NCBI GenBank assembly: GCA_026394745.1
Contig: JAPKXP010000141.1
Span: 1 to 11,271, forward strand
Length of the DNA stretch: 11,271 nt
Direction: 5' to 3'
From: Candidatus Altarchaeota archaeon
Lineage (GTDB): Archaea > Altiarchaeota > Altiarchaeia > IMC4 > SCGC-AAA252-I15
The notes beneath the pieces were generated by a model. The model made no database searches. It saw only the letters and a list, made by a program, of their open reading frames with translations, and was not told the DNA's origin. Positions 1 through 6,175 of the stretch are shown here, piece after piece (within the stretch, counting starts at the first letter, position 1; every line of letters begins with the position of its first letter). A program made the translations under genes and the position numbers.

Positions 1-572
1 TGAGAATGAGGCCAGACCGGGTCATAGTCGGGGAAGTCAGGGGCGACGAAGCCGAAACGCTATTCGTCGCCATGGACATCGGCCTCGACGGAAGCATGTG
101 CACGCTCCACGCCAACAACGCCCGCGAAACCACCCTAAGACTCATGAGCGAACCAATGAACGTACCCATCCGCATGATACCATTACTCAACCTAATCGTC
201 GTGATGAACCGCATATTCGACCGCAGGAAAGGCATGATACGGAGAGTGACCGAAGTCGCTGAAATATCCGGCGTCGAAAGAGACGTAGTGCAGCTCGGCG
301 ACATATACACCTACGACATGAACACAGACACAATCAAAAGAACAGACTACCCCATAATACTGCTTGAAAAAATAGCCACCAAATGCGGAATAACCAAAAA
401 ACGCCTCAACACCGAACTACTCATACGCGAAAAAGTACTCCAATACATGCTAGCCAAAGGAATACGAGACAACACCGACGTAATCAACTTCTTCCAAAGA
501 TACCACCAGGACCCGAAATTCATACTATCCGAGCTGAAAGGCACGAACACAGAAGAAACAACACAACAGTAA
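1..572 (+). CDS. Type II/IV secretion system ATPase (CpaF/TadA/ArlI-like), C-terminal part
   Basis: This is the C-terminal part of a hexameric secretion or pilus motor ATPase, which would drive assembly of archaeal type IV pili, archaella or related machines at the inner face of the membrane. The frame is open to the window edge, so the Met at position 6 is internal: the codons before it continue the usual (L)RMRPDR stretch. Visible signatures are the Walker B-region motif RPDRVIVGEVRGDE followed by the His box DGSMCTLHANNARET. The Walker A motif and N-terminal domain lie upstream of the window. The usual GHDGS is GLDGS here. The last ~80 residues form a basic helical C-terminal domain ending in a Thr/Gln tail. 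The stop lies 2 nt from the stop of the minus-strand gene, so the genes converge. Which machine it serves cannot be told without the upstream TadC-like partner. The coding strand is A/C-rich, unlike the genes after 1200. Confidence 0.9.
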   Translation, partial: RMRPDRVIVGEVRGDEAETLFVAMDIGLDGSMCTLHANNARETTLRLMSEPMNVPIRMIPLLNLIVVMNRIFDRRKGMIRRVTEVAEISGVERDVVQLGDIYTYDMNTDTIKRTDYPIILLEKIATKCGITKKRLNTELLIREKVLQYMLAKGIRDNTDVINFFQRYHQDPKFILSELKGTNTEETTQQ

Positions 573-574
573 AA

Positions 575-1036
575 TCAGCCGCCCGTCTTCGTAATGCAGG
601 ACTGCGCTATCTTCTCGTTCAATATGCTGCCGCACATGGAATTGTCCTTCAAATTGACGGCAAGCTTGTAATAGCAGATGTCCGCAAGGTCGTTCATCGT
701 AAGCTCCCTGCACAACTGCGAATTATTCGTCTTAATCGCGACGTCCCTGACGCACGTCTCCCTAAGCCGCTGGTCCTCTATCCCAGAGCATCCTGAAAGA
801 TTGCCCTCGCCCACCGCGCCCCTAAACTTCTGCACGTCCAAGGGAAGAGTCACCACAGTAGTCTCAGTGGTTAAAGTAGTCTGCAAAGGAGGCTTCGTAG
901 ACGGCGGAGCAGCCAAGGTAGTCGTCGAAGATTCCGGCCCAGAACCGCTCCTCAAGGCAAAGTAGGCTAAAGCCACGACAAAAGCGACGACAACAACGAC
1001 ACTAAGAATATTCTGCAAACCCTCCTTACCTGCCAT
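575..1036 (-). CDS. Membrane-anchored surface protein with Cys-pair helical repeats
   Basis: I do not recognise a named family for this 153-residue protein. An N-terminal membrane segment (about residues 10-28, rich in Val/Ala) is followed by a Thr/Pro-rich linker (about 36-65) that suggests an exposed, possibly O-glycosylated stalk. The C-terminal domain (about 75-153) has cysteines at 83, 95, 109, 121, 135 and 147, a strict 12-14-12-14-12 spacing. That means three tandem ~26-residue units, each with a C-x11-C pair, an Ile/Leu three residues after the first Cys and an Asn-x-Ser or Asn-Ser just before it. Such units suggest stacked helical hairpins held by disulfides or metal; similar Cys repeats occur in uncharacterised archaeal surface proteins. 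The ATG start is favoured by a TATA box centred ~26 nt upstream, implying a leaderless mRNA. The stop abuts the convergent secretion ATPase gene. Confidence 0.8.
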   Translation of the reverse strand: MAGKEGLQNILSVVVVVAFVVALAYFALRSGSGPESSTTTLAAPPSTKPPLQTTLTTETTVVTLPLDVQKFRGAVGEGNLSGCSGIEDQRLRETCVRDVAIKTNNSQLCRELTMNDLADICYYKLAVNLKDNSMCGSILNEKIAQSCITKTGG

Positions 1037-1056
1037 AATAAAATATCGAAGCCCAC

Positions 1057-1188
1057 CTATAAAAAACCCTCAAAAGACCCCGGAAAAAACCATTGCACGC
1101 AAACTCCATGACTCCGACGAACCTTGCCTAAAAAGTCCGTTTTGCACAACTTCTCCTTGTCGCAGTTGCCGCACACCAATCCACCCAA
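1057..1188 (-). CDS. Candidate 43-residue Cys-containing small protein
   Basis: This short ORF fills most of the gap between two divergent genes. It would start at TTG (1186-1188), with a GAGG Shine-Dalgarno-like stretch at 1194-1197 five nt upstream. GTG (1174-1176) is another possible start. An in-frame TAA at 1201-1203 limits it upstream. The peptide begins LGGLVCGNCDKEKLC and then has one further Cys 14 residues on, giving C-x2-C-x5-C-x14-C, a possible small metal-binding knuckle. The first ten codons after the Cys mainly end in G or C, as in a real gene. The stop codon lies inside the TATA box of the downstream gene at 1036. Against it: no ATG, short length, and I know no homologue. It could be chance. 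Confidence 0.33.
   Translation of the reverse strand: MGGLVCGNCDKEKLCKTDFLGKVRRSHGVCVQWFFPGSFEGFL
1058..1066 (-). promoter_or_regulatory. TATA box for the Cys-repeat surface protein
   Basis: The minus strand reads TTTTTTATA, centred about 26 nt before the ATG at 1036. This is the distance expected for an archaeal leaderless transcript. The purine-rich BRE-like element upstream is not clear. Confidence 0.5.
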
Positions 1189-1196
1189 ATTACCCT

Positions 1197-1205
1197 CTTT
1201 TTATT
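1197..1205 (+). promoter_or_regulatory. TATA-like box for the polytopic membrane protein
   Basis: A T/A-rich CTTTTTATT is centred about 25 nt upstream of the ATG at 1226, consistent with a leaderless mRNA. It sits just beyond the divergent candidate small ORF. Confidence 0.42.
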
Positions 1206-1225
1206 TTGTTCTCTAATATTGTTTT

Positions 1226-1951
1226 ATGGGTTTCGTTTTGGATGGTGTTAAGGATACTCTGGGTTTCTGTTTGAGGAGTCGGGGTTTTCTTTTGTTGGTT
1301 TTGGTTTTGGCTGTTTTTTCTTTCGTGAATGTTTTGTTTTCTGGTTTGGATTTGGCGGGCGTGTTGTTTAGTCTGTTTTTTGTGTTGGTTTCTTTTGTTT
1401 TGGGTGGTGTTGTTTTGTGTTTTTTGAAGGTTGGTAGTCTGGACGGGGCTTTCAGGGTTGTTCCCAAGTATCTGGTGAATCTGTTTTTGTTGGGTGTCGC
1501 GTCGCTTGTTATTGCGGGTTTGCTGGTGGTTTTTGCTGTGGCGGTTGTTGGTGTTTCTTTTTTGGTTATGCAGTTTAACTGGGTTTTGGGTGCTGGTCTT
1601 GTTGCGGTGGCTGTTGGTTTGTCTATCGTGGTTTTGGTTCATGTTTCGTTGCGTTTGTATTTTTCGAGTTTGCTTGTTGTTTTTGAGGATTTGGGGGTGT
1701 TGGATTCTTTGAGGCGGTCTTGGGAGATTTCTTCTGGTAGGGTGTTTTCGATTTTCTACGCTAACATGGCTCTCTCTATCGTCTTTTTGGTTCCTTTGTT
1801 GCCTTTGTATCTGCTCCAGTTTGTTTTTTCCCAGGTTAATGAGCCTGTTTTGGCTTATGCTGTTCTTGCGGTCGTTTCGGTTTTGCAGGGTTTTTACGGT
1901 CTTTCCAGCGACGTGCTTTCGTTCATGCTTTACCGGGGCTTGAAAAAGTAG
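1226..1951 (+). CDS. Polytopic membrane protein (DUF7847/GPDPase-membrane-domain-like)
   Basis: A 241-residue integral membrane protein with about six hydrophobic segments, near residues 19-38, 44-67, 84-115, 119-140, 174-203 and 207-227. The cytoplasmic-looking loop at 153-173 (FEDLGVLDSLRRSWEISSGR) resembles the G-x-x-D/A-x-x-R-S-W motif seen in archaeal and bacterial membrane proteins related to the membrane domain of glycerophosphodiester phosphodiesterase and DUF975-like families. No catalytic residues are apparent. Function is unknown; such proteins are usually annotated as hypothetical membrane proteins. Base use is striking: codons end overwhelmingly in T or G, with TTG the dominant Leu codon and GTT/GTG dominant for Val. 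The gene lies 41 nt upstream of deoxyhypusine synthase, but that gene has its own TATA-like box. Confidence 0.8.
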   Translation: MGFVLDGVKDTLGFCLRSRGFLLLVLVLAVFSFVNVLFSGLDLAGVLFSLFFVLVSFVLGGVVLCFLKVGSLDGAFRVVPKYLVNLFLLGVASLVIAGLLVVFAVAVVGVSFLVMQFNWVLGAGLVAVAVGLSIVVLVHVSLRLYFSSLLVVFEDLGVLDSLRRSWEISSGRVFSIFYANMALSIVFLVPLLPLYLLQFVFSQVNEPVLAYAVLAVVSVLQGFYGLSSDVLSFMLYRGLKK

Positions 1952-1957
1952 TTTTGT

Positions 1958-1966
1958 CTTTTTAAG
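1958..1966 (+). promoter_or_regulatory. TATA-like box for dys, doubling as a T-run
   Basis: CTTTTTAAG is centred ~31 nt upstream of the ATG at 1993 and would give a leaderless or very short-leader mRNA. Its T5 run directly follows the stop of the membrane protein gene, so the same bases might also help end that transcript. Confidence 0.4.
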
Positions 1967-1992
1967 CGCGTTTTTCCATTTCTTATTTCCTT

Positions 1993-2931
1993 ATGGCTTT
2001 CAAGGGCGTCCCGGTCAGGGATTTTAGGTTGGGTGCGGGTCTTTCCGCTGCGGATTTGGTTTCGCAGATGGGCGACTCCGGCGGGTTTACTGCTAAGAAG
2101 CTTTCCGTGGGCGTTGACATTCTCGCGGACATGGTGAAGGATGAGGATTCAGTTAATTTTTTGAGTTTTCCTGCGTGCATCGTCTCGACTGGCACGAGGG
2201 GCGTTATCGCGGAGCTTCTTAAGCGTAATTTGTTTCAGGTTGTTGTTACGACGTGCGGTACTCTCGACCACGACCTTGCGAGGGTCTGGCGTAATTATTA
2301 TCACGGCGACTTCATGCTTGATGATAATGTTTTGCACAAGAAGGGTGTGAACCGGCTTGGGAATATTCTCATCCCGAATGAGTGTTACGGCATTATTCTG
2401 GAGGAGAGGATGCAGCCTGTTTTGCAGGAGCTTTACGATAAGGGTGTTCGTGAGGTTTCCGGTTTCGAGCTCGTCTGGGAGTTTGGCAGGCGGTTGAAGG
2501 ACAAGAACAGTATTCTTTATTGGGCTTCGAAGAACCAGATTCCTGTGATAGTGCCTGGCATATTGGACGGCGCGTTCGGCAGCCAGCTGTATTTCTTCAG
2601 CCAGCAGCACCGGGACTTCAAGTTGAATCCGTTCAAGGATGAGGACAAGCTTGCCGACATCGTATTCAAGGCGAAGAAGTCGGGCGCCTTGATGATTGGC
2701 GGCGGGATATCCAAGCATCATACCCTCTGGTGGAACCAGTTTAAGGACGGCTTGGATAAGGTTGTGTACCTGACTTCCGCGCCCGAGTGGGATGGTAGCC
2801 TAAGCGGTGCGAGGATTAGGGAGGCCGTTTCTTGGGGTAAGGTTAAGGAGAAGGCTAAGTACGTTACTATAGAGGGTGATGCTACAATCAATCTGCCTTT
2901 GATGGCTGCTGCTTTGATTGACCGTCTTTAG
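1993..2931 (+). CDS. dys: Deoxyhypusine synthase
   Basis: This enzyme uses NAD and spermidine (or a related polyamine) to transfer an aminobutyl group to a lysine of translation factor aIF5A, the first step of hypusine formation. The protein is 312 residues, the usual archaeal length. Family motifs are clear: FPACIVSTGTRGVIAELLKR and TTCGTLDHDLAR near the N-terminal third (NAD site), GGGISKHHTLWWNQF, TSAPEWDGSLSGA, and the active-site segment EAVSWGK. The Lys that forms the enzyme-substrate imine corresponds to Lys283. The C-terminal EGDATINLPLMAAAL is also typical. The ATG is supported by a TATA-like box 31 nt upstream and by the family start MAFKGVPVRDF. The last 44 nt overlap antisense with the end of the Tes gene. 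Codon use is T/G-ending, most strongly in the first half. Confidence 0.96.
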   Translation: MAFKGVPVRDFRLGAGLSAADLVSQMGDSGGFTAKKLSVGVDILADMVKDEDSVNFLSFPACIVSTGTRGVIAELLKRNLFQVVVTTCGTLDHDLARVWRNYYHGDFMLDDNVLHKKGVNRLGNILIPNECYGIILEERMQPVLQELYDKGVREVSGFELVWEFGRRLKDKNSILYWASKNQIPVIVPGILDGAFGSQLYFFSQQHRDFKLNPFKDEDKLADIVFKAKKSGALMIGGGISKHHTLWWNQFKDGLDKVVYLTSAPEWDGSLSGARIREAVSWGKVKEKAKYVTIEGDATINLPLMAAALIDRL

Positions 2932-4357
2932 TCCTGTGTATCGTGTTGTAGCTACAGAATGGTATTCTCCTGCCGTCTTTCGTGGCGTAGTGTATTATGC
3001 ACTTCCTAACTCGCTCTAGGTCGAAGTTTTCAGCGTCCATGAAGTGCATGCATCCTATGAGCAGGGTGTTTTTGTGTGCGTAGTGGACTATGGGTTTGGA
3101 GGAGCGTTGGGTTAGCACCTTCAGGACGAGGTCTCTTGTCTCTTTGTTGCGGATTGACGGTGCGGTCTTCAGCAGTATCTGTAGGCCGTACTTGATTTTC
3201 CACAGTTCCTTGAGTAATCCTTTTGGTTTTTTCTCTTCGACTTCAGCGACCGCCTTTTCCAATAGTCTTTCGAGTGAGTCGAGGTTTATGATGTTGTCGA
3301 GCGTCTTGTATCCTTTCTTGTCGAGGAACAGGTATGTCCCTACGCCGCAGCAGGGGTGGGCTGAGAAGATTATCCTCGGGACTCCCGTGTAGTGTTCTAT
3401 GAACTTCAGGAGTGGTACTGTCGAGGACACTGGGCGGAATTCGCAGGCCTTTATCCTGCCGTTCGTCTGTTCCTCGGCGAGCTTCATGAATTCCGGCGTC
3501 GTAATCCTGTTTTCGGAGCTGTTCAGGACGTTTCTGCCTGAGAAGGAGACTGGCTGGAAGTTAACGCCCCTGACGACGTCGCTGTTTCTGACGGCGTAGT
3601 CGATTATGGCCCCGACTTGACTGTCGTTTATCCCTGCTGCCAGGGTGACGGACAGTACTACCTTGCTGAAGCCAAGCTTCCTGCAGTTTTCCACTGCATT
3701 CTCCTTCACGTCGAGGAGTGGTCTTCCGCGCAGTTTCTCGTACACCCGATCGTCGATTCCGTCGAAGGAAAGGTATATGACCTTCACTCCGGCGTCAACG
3801 AGTCTCTTCAGGTACTCGATGTCTGAGGCAATCCTGATGCCGTTGGTGTTGACTTCAGGGTGTATGAAGCCCAGTTTCCTTTTTGCAAGGTACACAATCT
3901 CAGGGAGGTCGTCTCGCAGCGTCGGCTCCCCGCCTGAAAATTGCACCGCGACTACGGGAACCGGCTTCACCGCTCTGAGCCCACGGAGGATTCCTTCAAT
4001 CTCCTGGAAACTCAAGTCCGCGCCTTTTCCGGCGTCAGCGAAGCAGACCGGGCACTTGAGGTTGCACCTTTCGGTGACGTCAATCACAGCCAAAACCGTC
4101 TGGCTTTCGTGTTTTCCGCAAAGGCCGCAGTCGAACGGGCAACCCTCCACCAACCTAGTCTCTGGTAGGGCAGTCTTTACCCCGTCATACTCCCGTTTTA
4201 TGAACCGCCCGTAAGAGTTTGCGTCGCCCCAGTACAGCGTCCTGAAGAAGCCGTGTTCGACGCAGGATTTTTCCATGAAAATTCCCCCCGCCTCCTCGAC
4301 AAGCCTCGCATTCACTTTCCTTAGGCAAACCGGACAAACGCTCTCCGCAACCTTCAT
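2888..4357 (-). CDS. tes: Radical SAM tetraether lipid synthase (Tes/MJ0619 family)
   Basis: Tes-family radical SAM enzymes join the phytanyl tails of archaeal diether lipids by C-C coupling to make macrocyclic or tetraether (GDGT) lipids. The protein is 489 residues from the chosen ATG, close to the family length. It has an N-terminal rubredoxin-like knuckle (Cys8, Cys11, Cys32, with His35), a GCPFDCGLC auxiliary-cluster motif (Cys73, Cys77, Cys80), the radical SAM motif CNLKCPVC (Cys98, Cys102, Cys105) and the SAM-binding FSGGEPTLRDD. Further C-terminal cysteines include HPCCGVGTYLF and IGCMHFMDAENFD, as expected for additional Fe-S ligands. A longer reading from 4435 would add 26 residues that do not resemble the family and would overlap the divergent zinc-ribbon gene. 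The family is certain; the exact lipid product is inferred. Confidence 0.88.
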   Translation of the reverse strand: MKVAESVCPVCLRKVNARLVEEAGGIFMEKSCVEHGFFRTLYWGDANSYGRFIKREYDGVKTALPETRLVEGCPFDCGLCGKHESQTVLAVIDVTERCNLKCPVCFADAGKGADLSFQEIEGILRGLRAVKPVPVVAVQFSGGEPTLRDDLPEIVYLAKRKLGFIHPEVNTNGIRIASDIEYLKRLVDAGVKVIYLSFDGIDDRVYEKLRGRPLLDVKENAVENCRKLGFSKVVLSVTLAAGINDSQVGAIIDYAVRNSDVVRGVNFQPVSFSGRNVLNSSENRITTPEFMKLAEEQTNGRIKACEFRPVSSTVPLLKFIEHYTGVPRIIFSAHPCCGVGTYLFLDKKGYKTLDNIINLDSLERLLEKAVAEVEEKKPKGLLKELWKIKYGLQILLKTAPSIRNKETRDLVLKVLTQRSSKPIVHYAHKNTLLIGCMHFMDAENFDLERVRKCIIHYATKDGRRIPFCSYNTIHRTKDGQSKQQPSKAD

Positions 4358-4365
4358 ATCCTTAT

Positions 4366-4391
4366 CTTTTATACCTCCGGCTAGAATAATT
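4366..4391. promoter_or_regulatory. Compact divergent promoter between tes and the zinc-ribbon gene
   Basis: Only 40 nt separate the two start codons (4357 minus, 4398 plus). On the plus strand, TTTTATA at 4367-4373 is ~28 nt before the ATG at 4398, ideal for a leaderless mRNA. On the minus strand, a weaker TTATTCTA at about 4382-4389 is ~29 nt before the ATG at 4357. Each box lies inside the other gene's transcribed leader or promoter, so the two promoters probably compete. Confidence 0.48.
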
Positions 4392-4397
4392 ACTTTG

Positions 4398-4664
4398 ATG
4401 AAAAATTGCGGAAGATGCGGTAAGCCATTGTACAATCCAGCAGAGGCGGTGTGCTACACCTGCCGGAAGATGATAAGCAAGGGGGCTTCAAAGCACGTGG
4501 ACCGCATGAACAAGCGCGCTGAGATGGATGAGATACTCGCCGACACTATCGAGAATCCGGGAAAGATTGACAAGGACGACCCGCGCTTCGAGCACTACGT
4601 CGAAACCTATGACGCTTCGGCGGTCTGGGCTCGCGACCTAGACGTCAAGAAGAAGAAACGCTAG
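4398..4664 (+). CDS. Small zinc-ribbon protein
   Basis: An 88-residue protein starting MKNCGRCGKPLYNP, with cysteines 4, 7, 19 and 22 forming a C-x2-C-x11-C-x2-C zinc ribbon. The rest is charged and helical, with an Asp/Glu-rich middle and a basic tail ending in Lys/Arg. The start is set by the leaderless TATA box and by loss of family-like sequence upstream; a longer frame from 4275 would read antisense through tes. Function is unknown. A zinc ribbon with a basic tail is compatible with RNA, ribosome or protein binding, and Pelota lies immediately downstream on the other strand, but no partner can be assigned. Its TAG shares the CTAG palindrome with the Pelota stop. Confidence 0.8.
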   Translation: MKNCGRCGKPLYNPAEAVCYTCRKMISKGASKHVDRMNKRAEMDEILADTIENPGKIDKDDPRFEHYVETYDASAVWARDLDVKKKKR

Positions 4665-5728
4665 TATTTTAGCTTGTACCTTAAGAGCGCTGCGACGCCG
4701 CCTATCGACTCCAGTTGCTTCCCTGCTTCGCCTTCCTTGTTGATTATGTGGACGATACCCCTGTTTTTCTCGACGTTCTTCATGAGTCCCTCAAGCTTCT
4801 TCCTCTCCCTCAGGAAGATTGCGTCGGTCAGGAGGAGTGTTCCAGCGGCTCCTGTGTTGACTGCAGCCTCGACATCAGGGAGGCCGTATACTGCAAGACC
4901 CGAGTCCTTGCTTATGTTCGTCAATAGCTCGTCCACGAGCTTTACGTCGACCGCGGAGTTCGCCTCCTCGACGGTTGTCTTTAAGGTAGGTCTCTTTATG
5001 GTTTCGTTTATGGCGTTCCTGCCCGAGGAGCCCGTGTTCTCTATCACGCATTTGCCTGCTAGGTTCTTGTCGGAATCCTTGAGGTAGTCGAAGAAGCTGT
5101 CTTTCTCAAAGCCTGCTCCGGCAAGGATTATCCTCGAGACGTTCTCCTTGCCTGCGATGTTCCCTACCATCGAGGCAAGTTCTGAATAAAAATCCTTCTT
5201 CCTCTCTGCCCTGCCCTTCAGGTCGTATTTCCCGCCGATGTTTCTGGAAATCTCGGAGTACTGTATGATGGAGTCCCGCAGCAGGCCGATTGTGGCCTCT
5301 CCCTCGTCCACAGCCACGACGAGGACCTTCGGCCTCCAGCTGGACTTCTCCGCGTTCTTGAGCAGGTCCAGTAATGCCCTGCTCCACTCGCTTTTCTTTA
5401 TTCCTATGACGCTGCCTGCATCCACGTTCAGCGTGTGATGGGAGCCTAATGCGACCGCGTCCTCGGGACCATCCTCTATCGTTCCGGAGACTCGAAGAGA
5501 GTCGGTGTCGCTGTTGAAATCAAGCTTCTCGACGCGCAACCCTAGGGTGAAAGTACGCCTCTCCCCACCGCTGCTCTTAGTGTCCTCCTTGTCTTTGATG
5601 CGCCGGGTAGTCTCTCCTCTAATCAAGTCGCCTTCCAAAATCACCTGGCTTAGATACCAGAGGTCGTCGAGGCCGTCCACCCTCACCTTGACGAGACCCT
5701 GCCGCAGGTCCCTGAACAAGACTTTCAT
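4661..5728 (-). CDS. pelA: Pelota homologue, mRNA surveillance and ribosome rescue factor
   Basis: Archaeal Pelota (aPelota/Dom34) works with aEF1A and ABCE1 to split ribosomes stalled on broken or problematic mRNAs; in archaea aEF1A also delivers aRF1. The protein is 355 residues, typical for the family. Three domains can be seen: an N-terminal Sm-like domain (about 1-125, beginning MKVLFRDLRQGLVKVRVDGL), a central eRF1_2-like domain (about 130-240, with KVLVVAVDEGEATIGLL) and a C-terminal eRF1_3-like domain (about 250-350). The peptidyl-tRNA-hydrolysing GGQ of aRF1 is absent, which separates it from the release factor. I chose the ATG at 5728 over an upstream start at 5767: the family begins MKVL, a GGTG Shine-Dalgarno-like stretch precedes it, and a TATA-like TAATATTCTT lies ~27 nt upstream. 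It converges on the zinc-ribbon gene with overlapping stops. Confidence 0.94.
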   Translation of the reverse strand: MKVLFRDLRQGLVKVRVDGLDDLWYLSQVILEGDLIRGETTRRIKDKEDTKSSGGERRTFTLGLRVEKLDFNSDTDSLRVSGTIEDGPEDAVALGSHHTLNVDAGSVIGIKKSEWSRALLDLLKNAEKSSWRPKVLVVAVDEGEATIGLLRDSIIQYSEISRNIGGKYDLKGRAERKKDFYSELASMVGNIAGKENVSRIILAGAGFEKDSFFDYLKDSDKNLAGKCVIENTGSSGRNAINETIKRPTLKTTVEEANSAVDVKLVDELLTNISKDSGLAVYGLPDVEAAVNTGAAGTLLLTDAIFLRERKKLEGLMKNVEKNRGIVHIINKEGEAGKQLESIGGVAALLRYKLKY

Positions 5729-5750
5729 GACACCAATTAAAGGGTTTAGC

Positions 5751-5783
5751 AAGAATATTAATCGCATAAAGCCGTGTTTTTTA
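5751..5783. promoter_or_regulatory. Divergent promoters for pelA and the coiled-coil protein
   Basis: On the minus strand TAATATTCTT (5751-5760) is centred ~27 nt before the pelA ATG. On the plus strand TTTTTTAC (about 5776-5783) is ~27 nt before the GTG at 5807. The 78-nt gap holds both. Confidence 0.4.
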
Positions 5784-5806
5784 CCGCAAAAGCCAAATAG
5801 GTATGC

Positions 5807-6070
5807 GTGGAGTTCGTGCTTTTCGAGGGGGTCGTGGTATCGCTGGAGCTTCTCCTCTTCATCCTCGAGTTCGTGATACTAATAGCGATACTCTTCCACA
5901 TGAGGGAGATAAGGCAGCACGACAAGCTGATGACAAGCGAGATGAAGGACCTTAAAACACTCCATCGGGAACTCCACGAAACCCTAAAACTGCTGAAGGA
6001 AGACATACTGGAATTGAATAAAAACCAGGCCGAGATGCACGACGCAATAAAACTACTCGGCCGAAAATAA
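5807..6070 (+). CDS. Small membrane protein with cytoplasmic coiled coil
   Basis: An 87-residue protein with one strong membrane helix (about 8-30) followed by a charged helical tail (about 33-82) whose Leu/Ile/Met heptad spacing predicts a coiled coil (for example LKTLHRELHETLKLLKEDIL). It starts with GTG: an in-frame TAG at 5798-5800 excludes anything longer, and the ATG at 5803 is in another frame. A TATA-like element ~27 nt upstream suggests a leaderless mRNA starting at this GTG. Such proteins often act as membrane scaffolds or partners, but no family is recognised. The coding strand is A/C-rich. The terminator-like hairpin of the convergent gene begins directly after its stop. Confidence 0.72.
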   Translation: MEFVLFEGVVVSLELLLFILEFVILIAILFHMREIRQHDKLMTSEMKDLKTLHRELHETLKLLKEDILELNKNQAEMHDAIKLLGRK

Positions 6071-6097
6071 AATAATCCACCCTCAGGGTGGATTATT
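6058..6097 (-). terminator. Intrinsic-terminator-like hairpin downstream of the KaiC-like gene
   Basis: Perfect 13-nt arms AATAATCCACCCT (6071-6083) and AGGGTGGATTATT (6085-6097) flank one base. Read on the minus strand, the hairpin is followed at once by TTATTTT, a U-rich tail typical of a terminator. On the plus strand no T-run follows, so it fits the minus-strand transcript. The tail overlaps the stop of the convergent coiled-coil gene. Confidence 0.6.
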
Positions 6098-6098
6098 C

Positions 6099-6168
6099 AT
6101 TACCCGTTGGCCAAACATTGACATTCATCTGCGGACTAAAGTCCGACATTAATCTGCCAACAGGTAAT
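6099..6168 (-). repeat. Nested inverted repeat, probable structured 3' UTR or small RNA
   Basis: The outer arms are 6099-6111 and 6156-6168. In minus-strand RNA they form 13 continuous pairs (AUUACCUGUUGGC with GCCAACGGGUAAU), the single non-Watson-Crick pair being a U-G wobble; in plus-strand RNA that pair would be a C-A mismatch. Inside is a second hairpin, CGGACT/AGTCCG (6132-6145). It is flanked by near-identical 12-nt direct repeats at 6121-6132 and 6146-6157 that differ at one base. The element sits between the KaiC-like stop and the terminator hairpin. Confidence 0.55.
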
Positions 6169-6175
6169 AAACTTC

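Noticed and set aside
1190..1642. Minus-strand ORF rich in Asn, Gln, Lys and Thr
   Set aside because: It is the mirror of the T/G-rich membrane protein gene; low-complexity composition follows from the opposite strand.
2149..2721. 190-residue minus-strand ORF inside dys
   Set aside because: The plus frame is unmistakable deoxyhypusine synthase; the antisense frame has no domain-like features.
3645..4214. 189-residue plus-strand ORF inside tes
   Set aside because: It is antisense to conserved radical SAM motifs and is Ser/Pro/Arg-rich without structure.
4275..4397. Upstream extension of the zinc-ribbon protein
   Set aside because: It would read antisense through tes; the TATA box spacing and the protein's character support the start at 4398.
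4358..4435. 26-residue N-terminal extension of Tes
   Set aside because: It overlaps the divergent gene's coding start and has no family resemblance; the family begins just before the CPxC knuckle.
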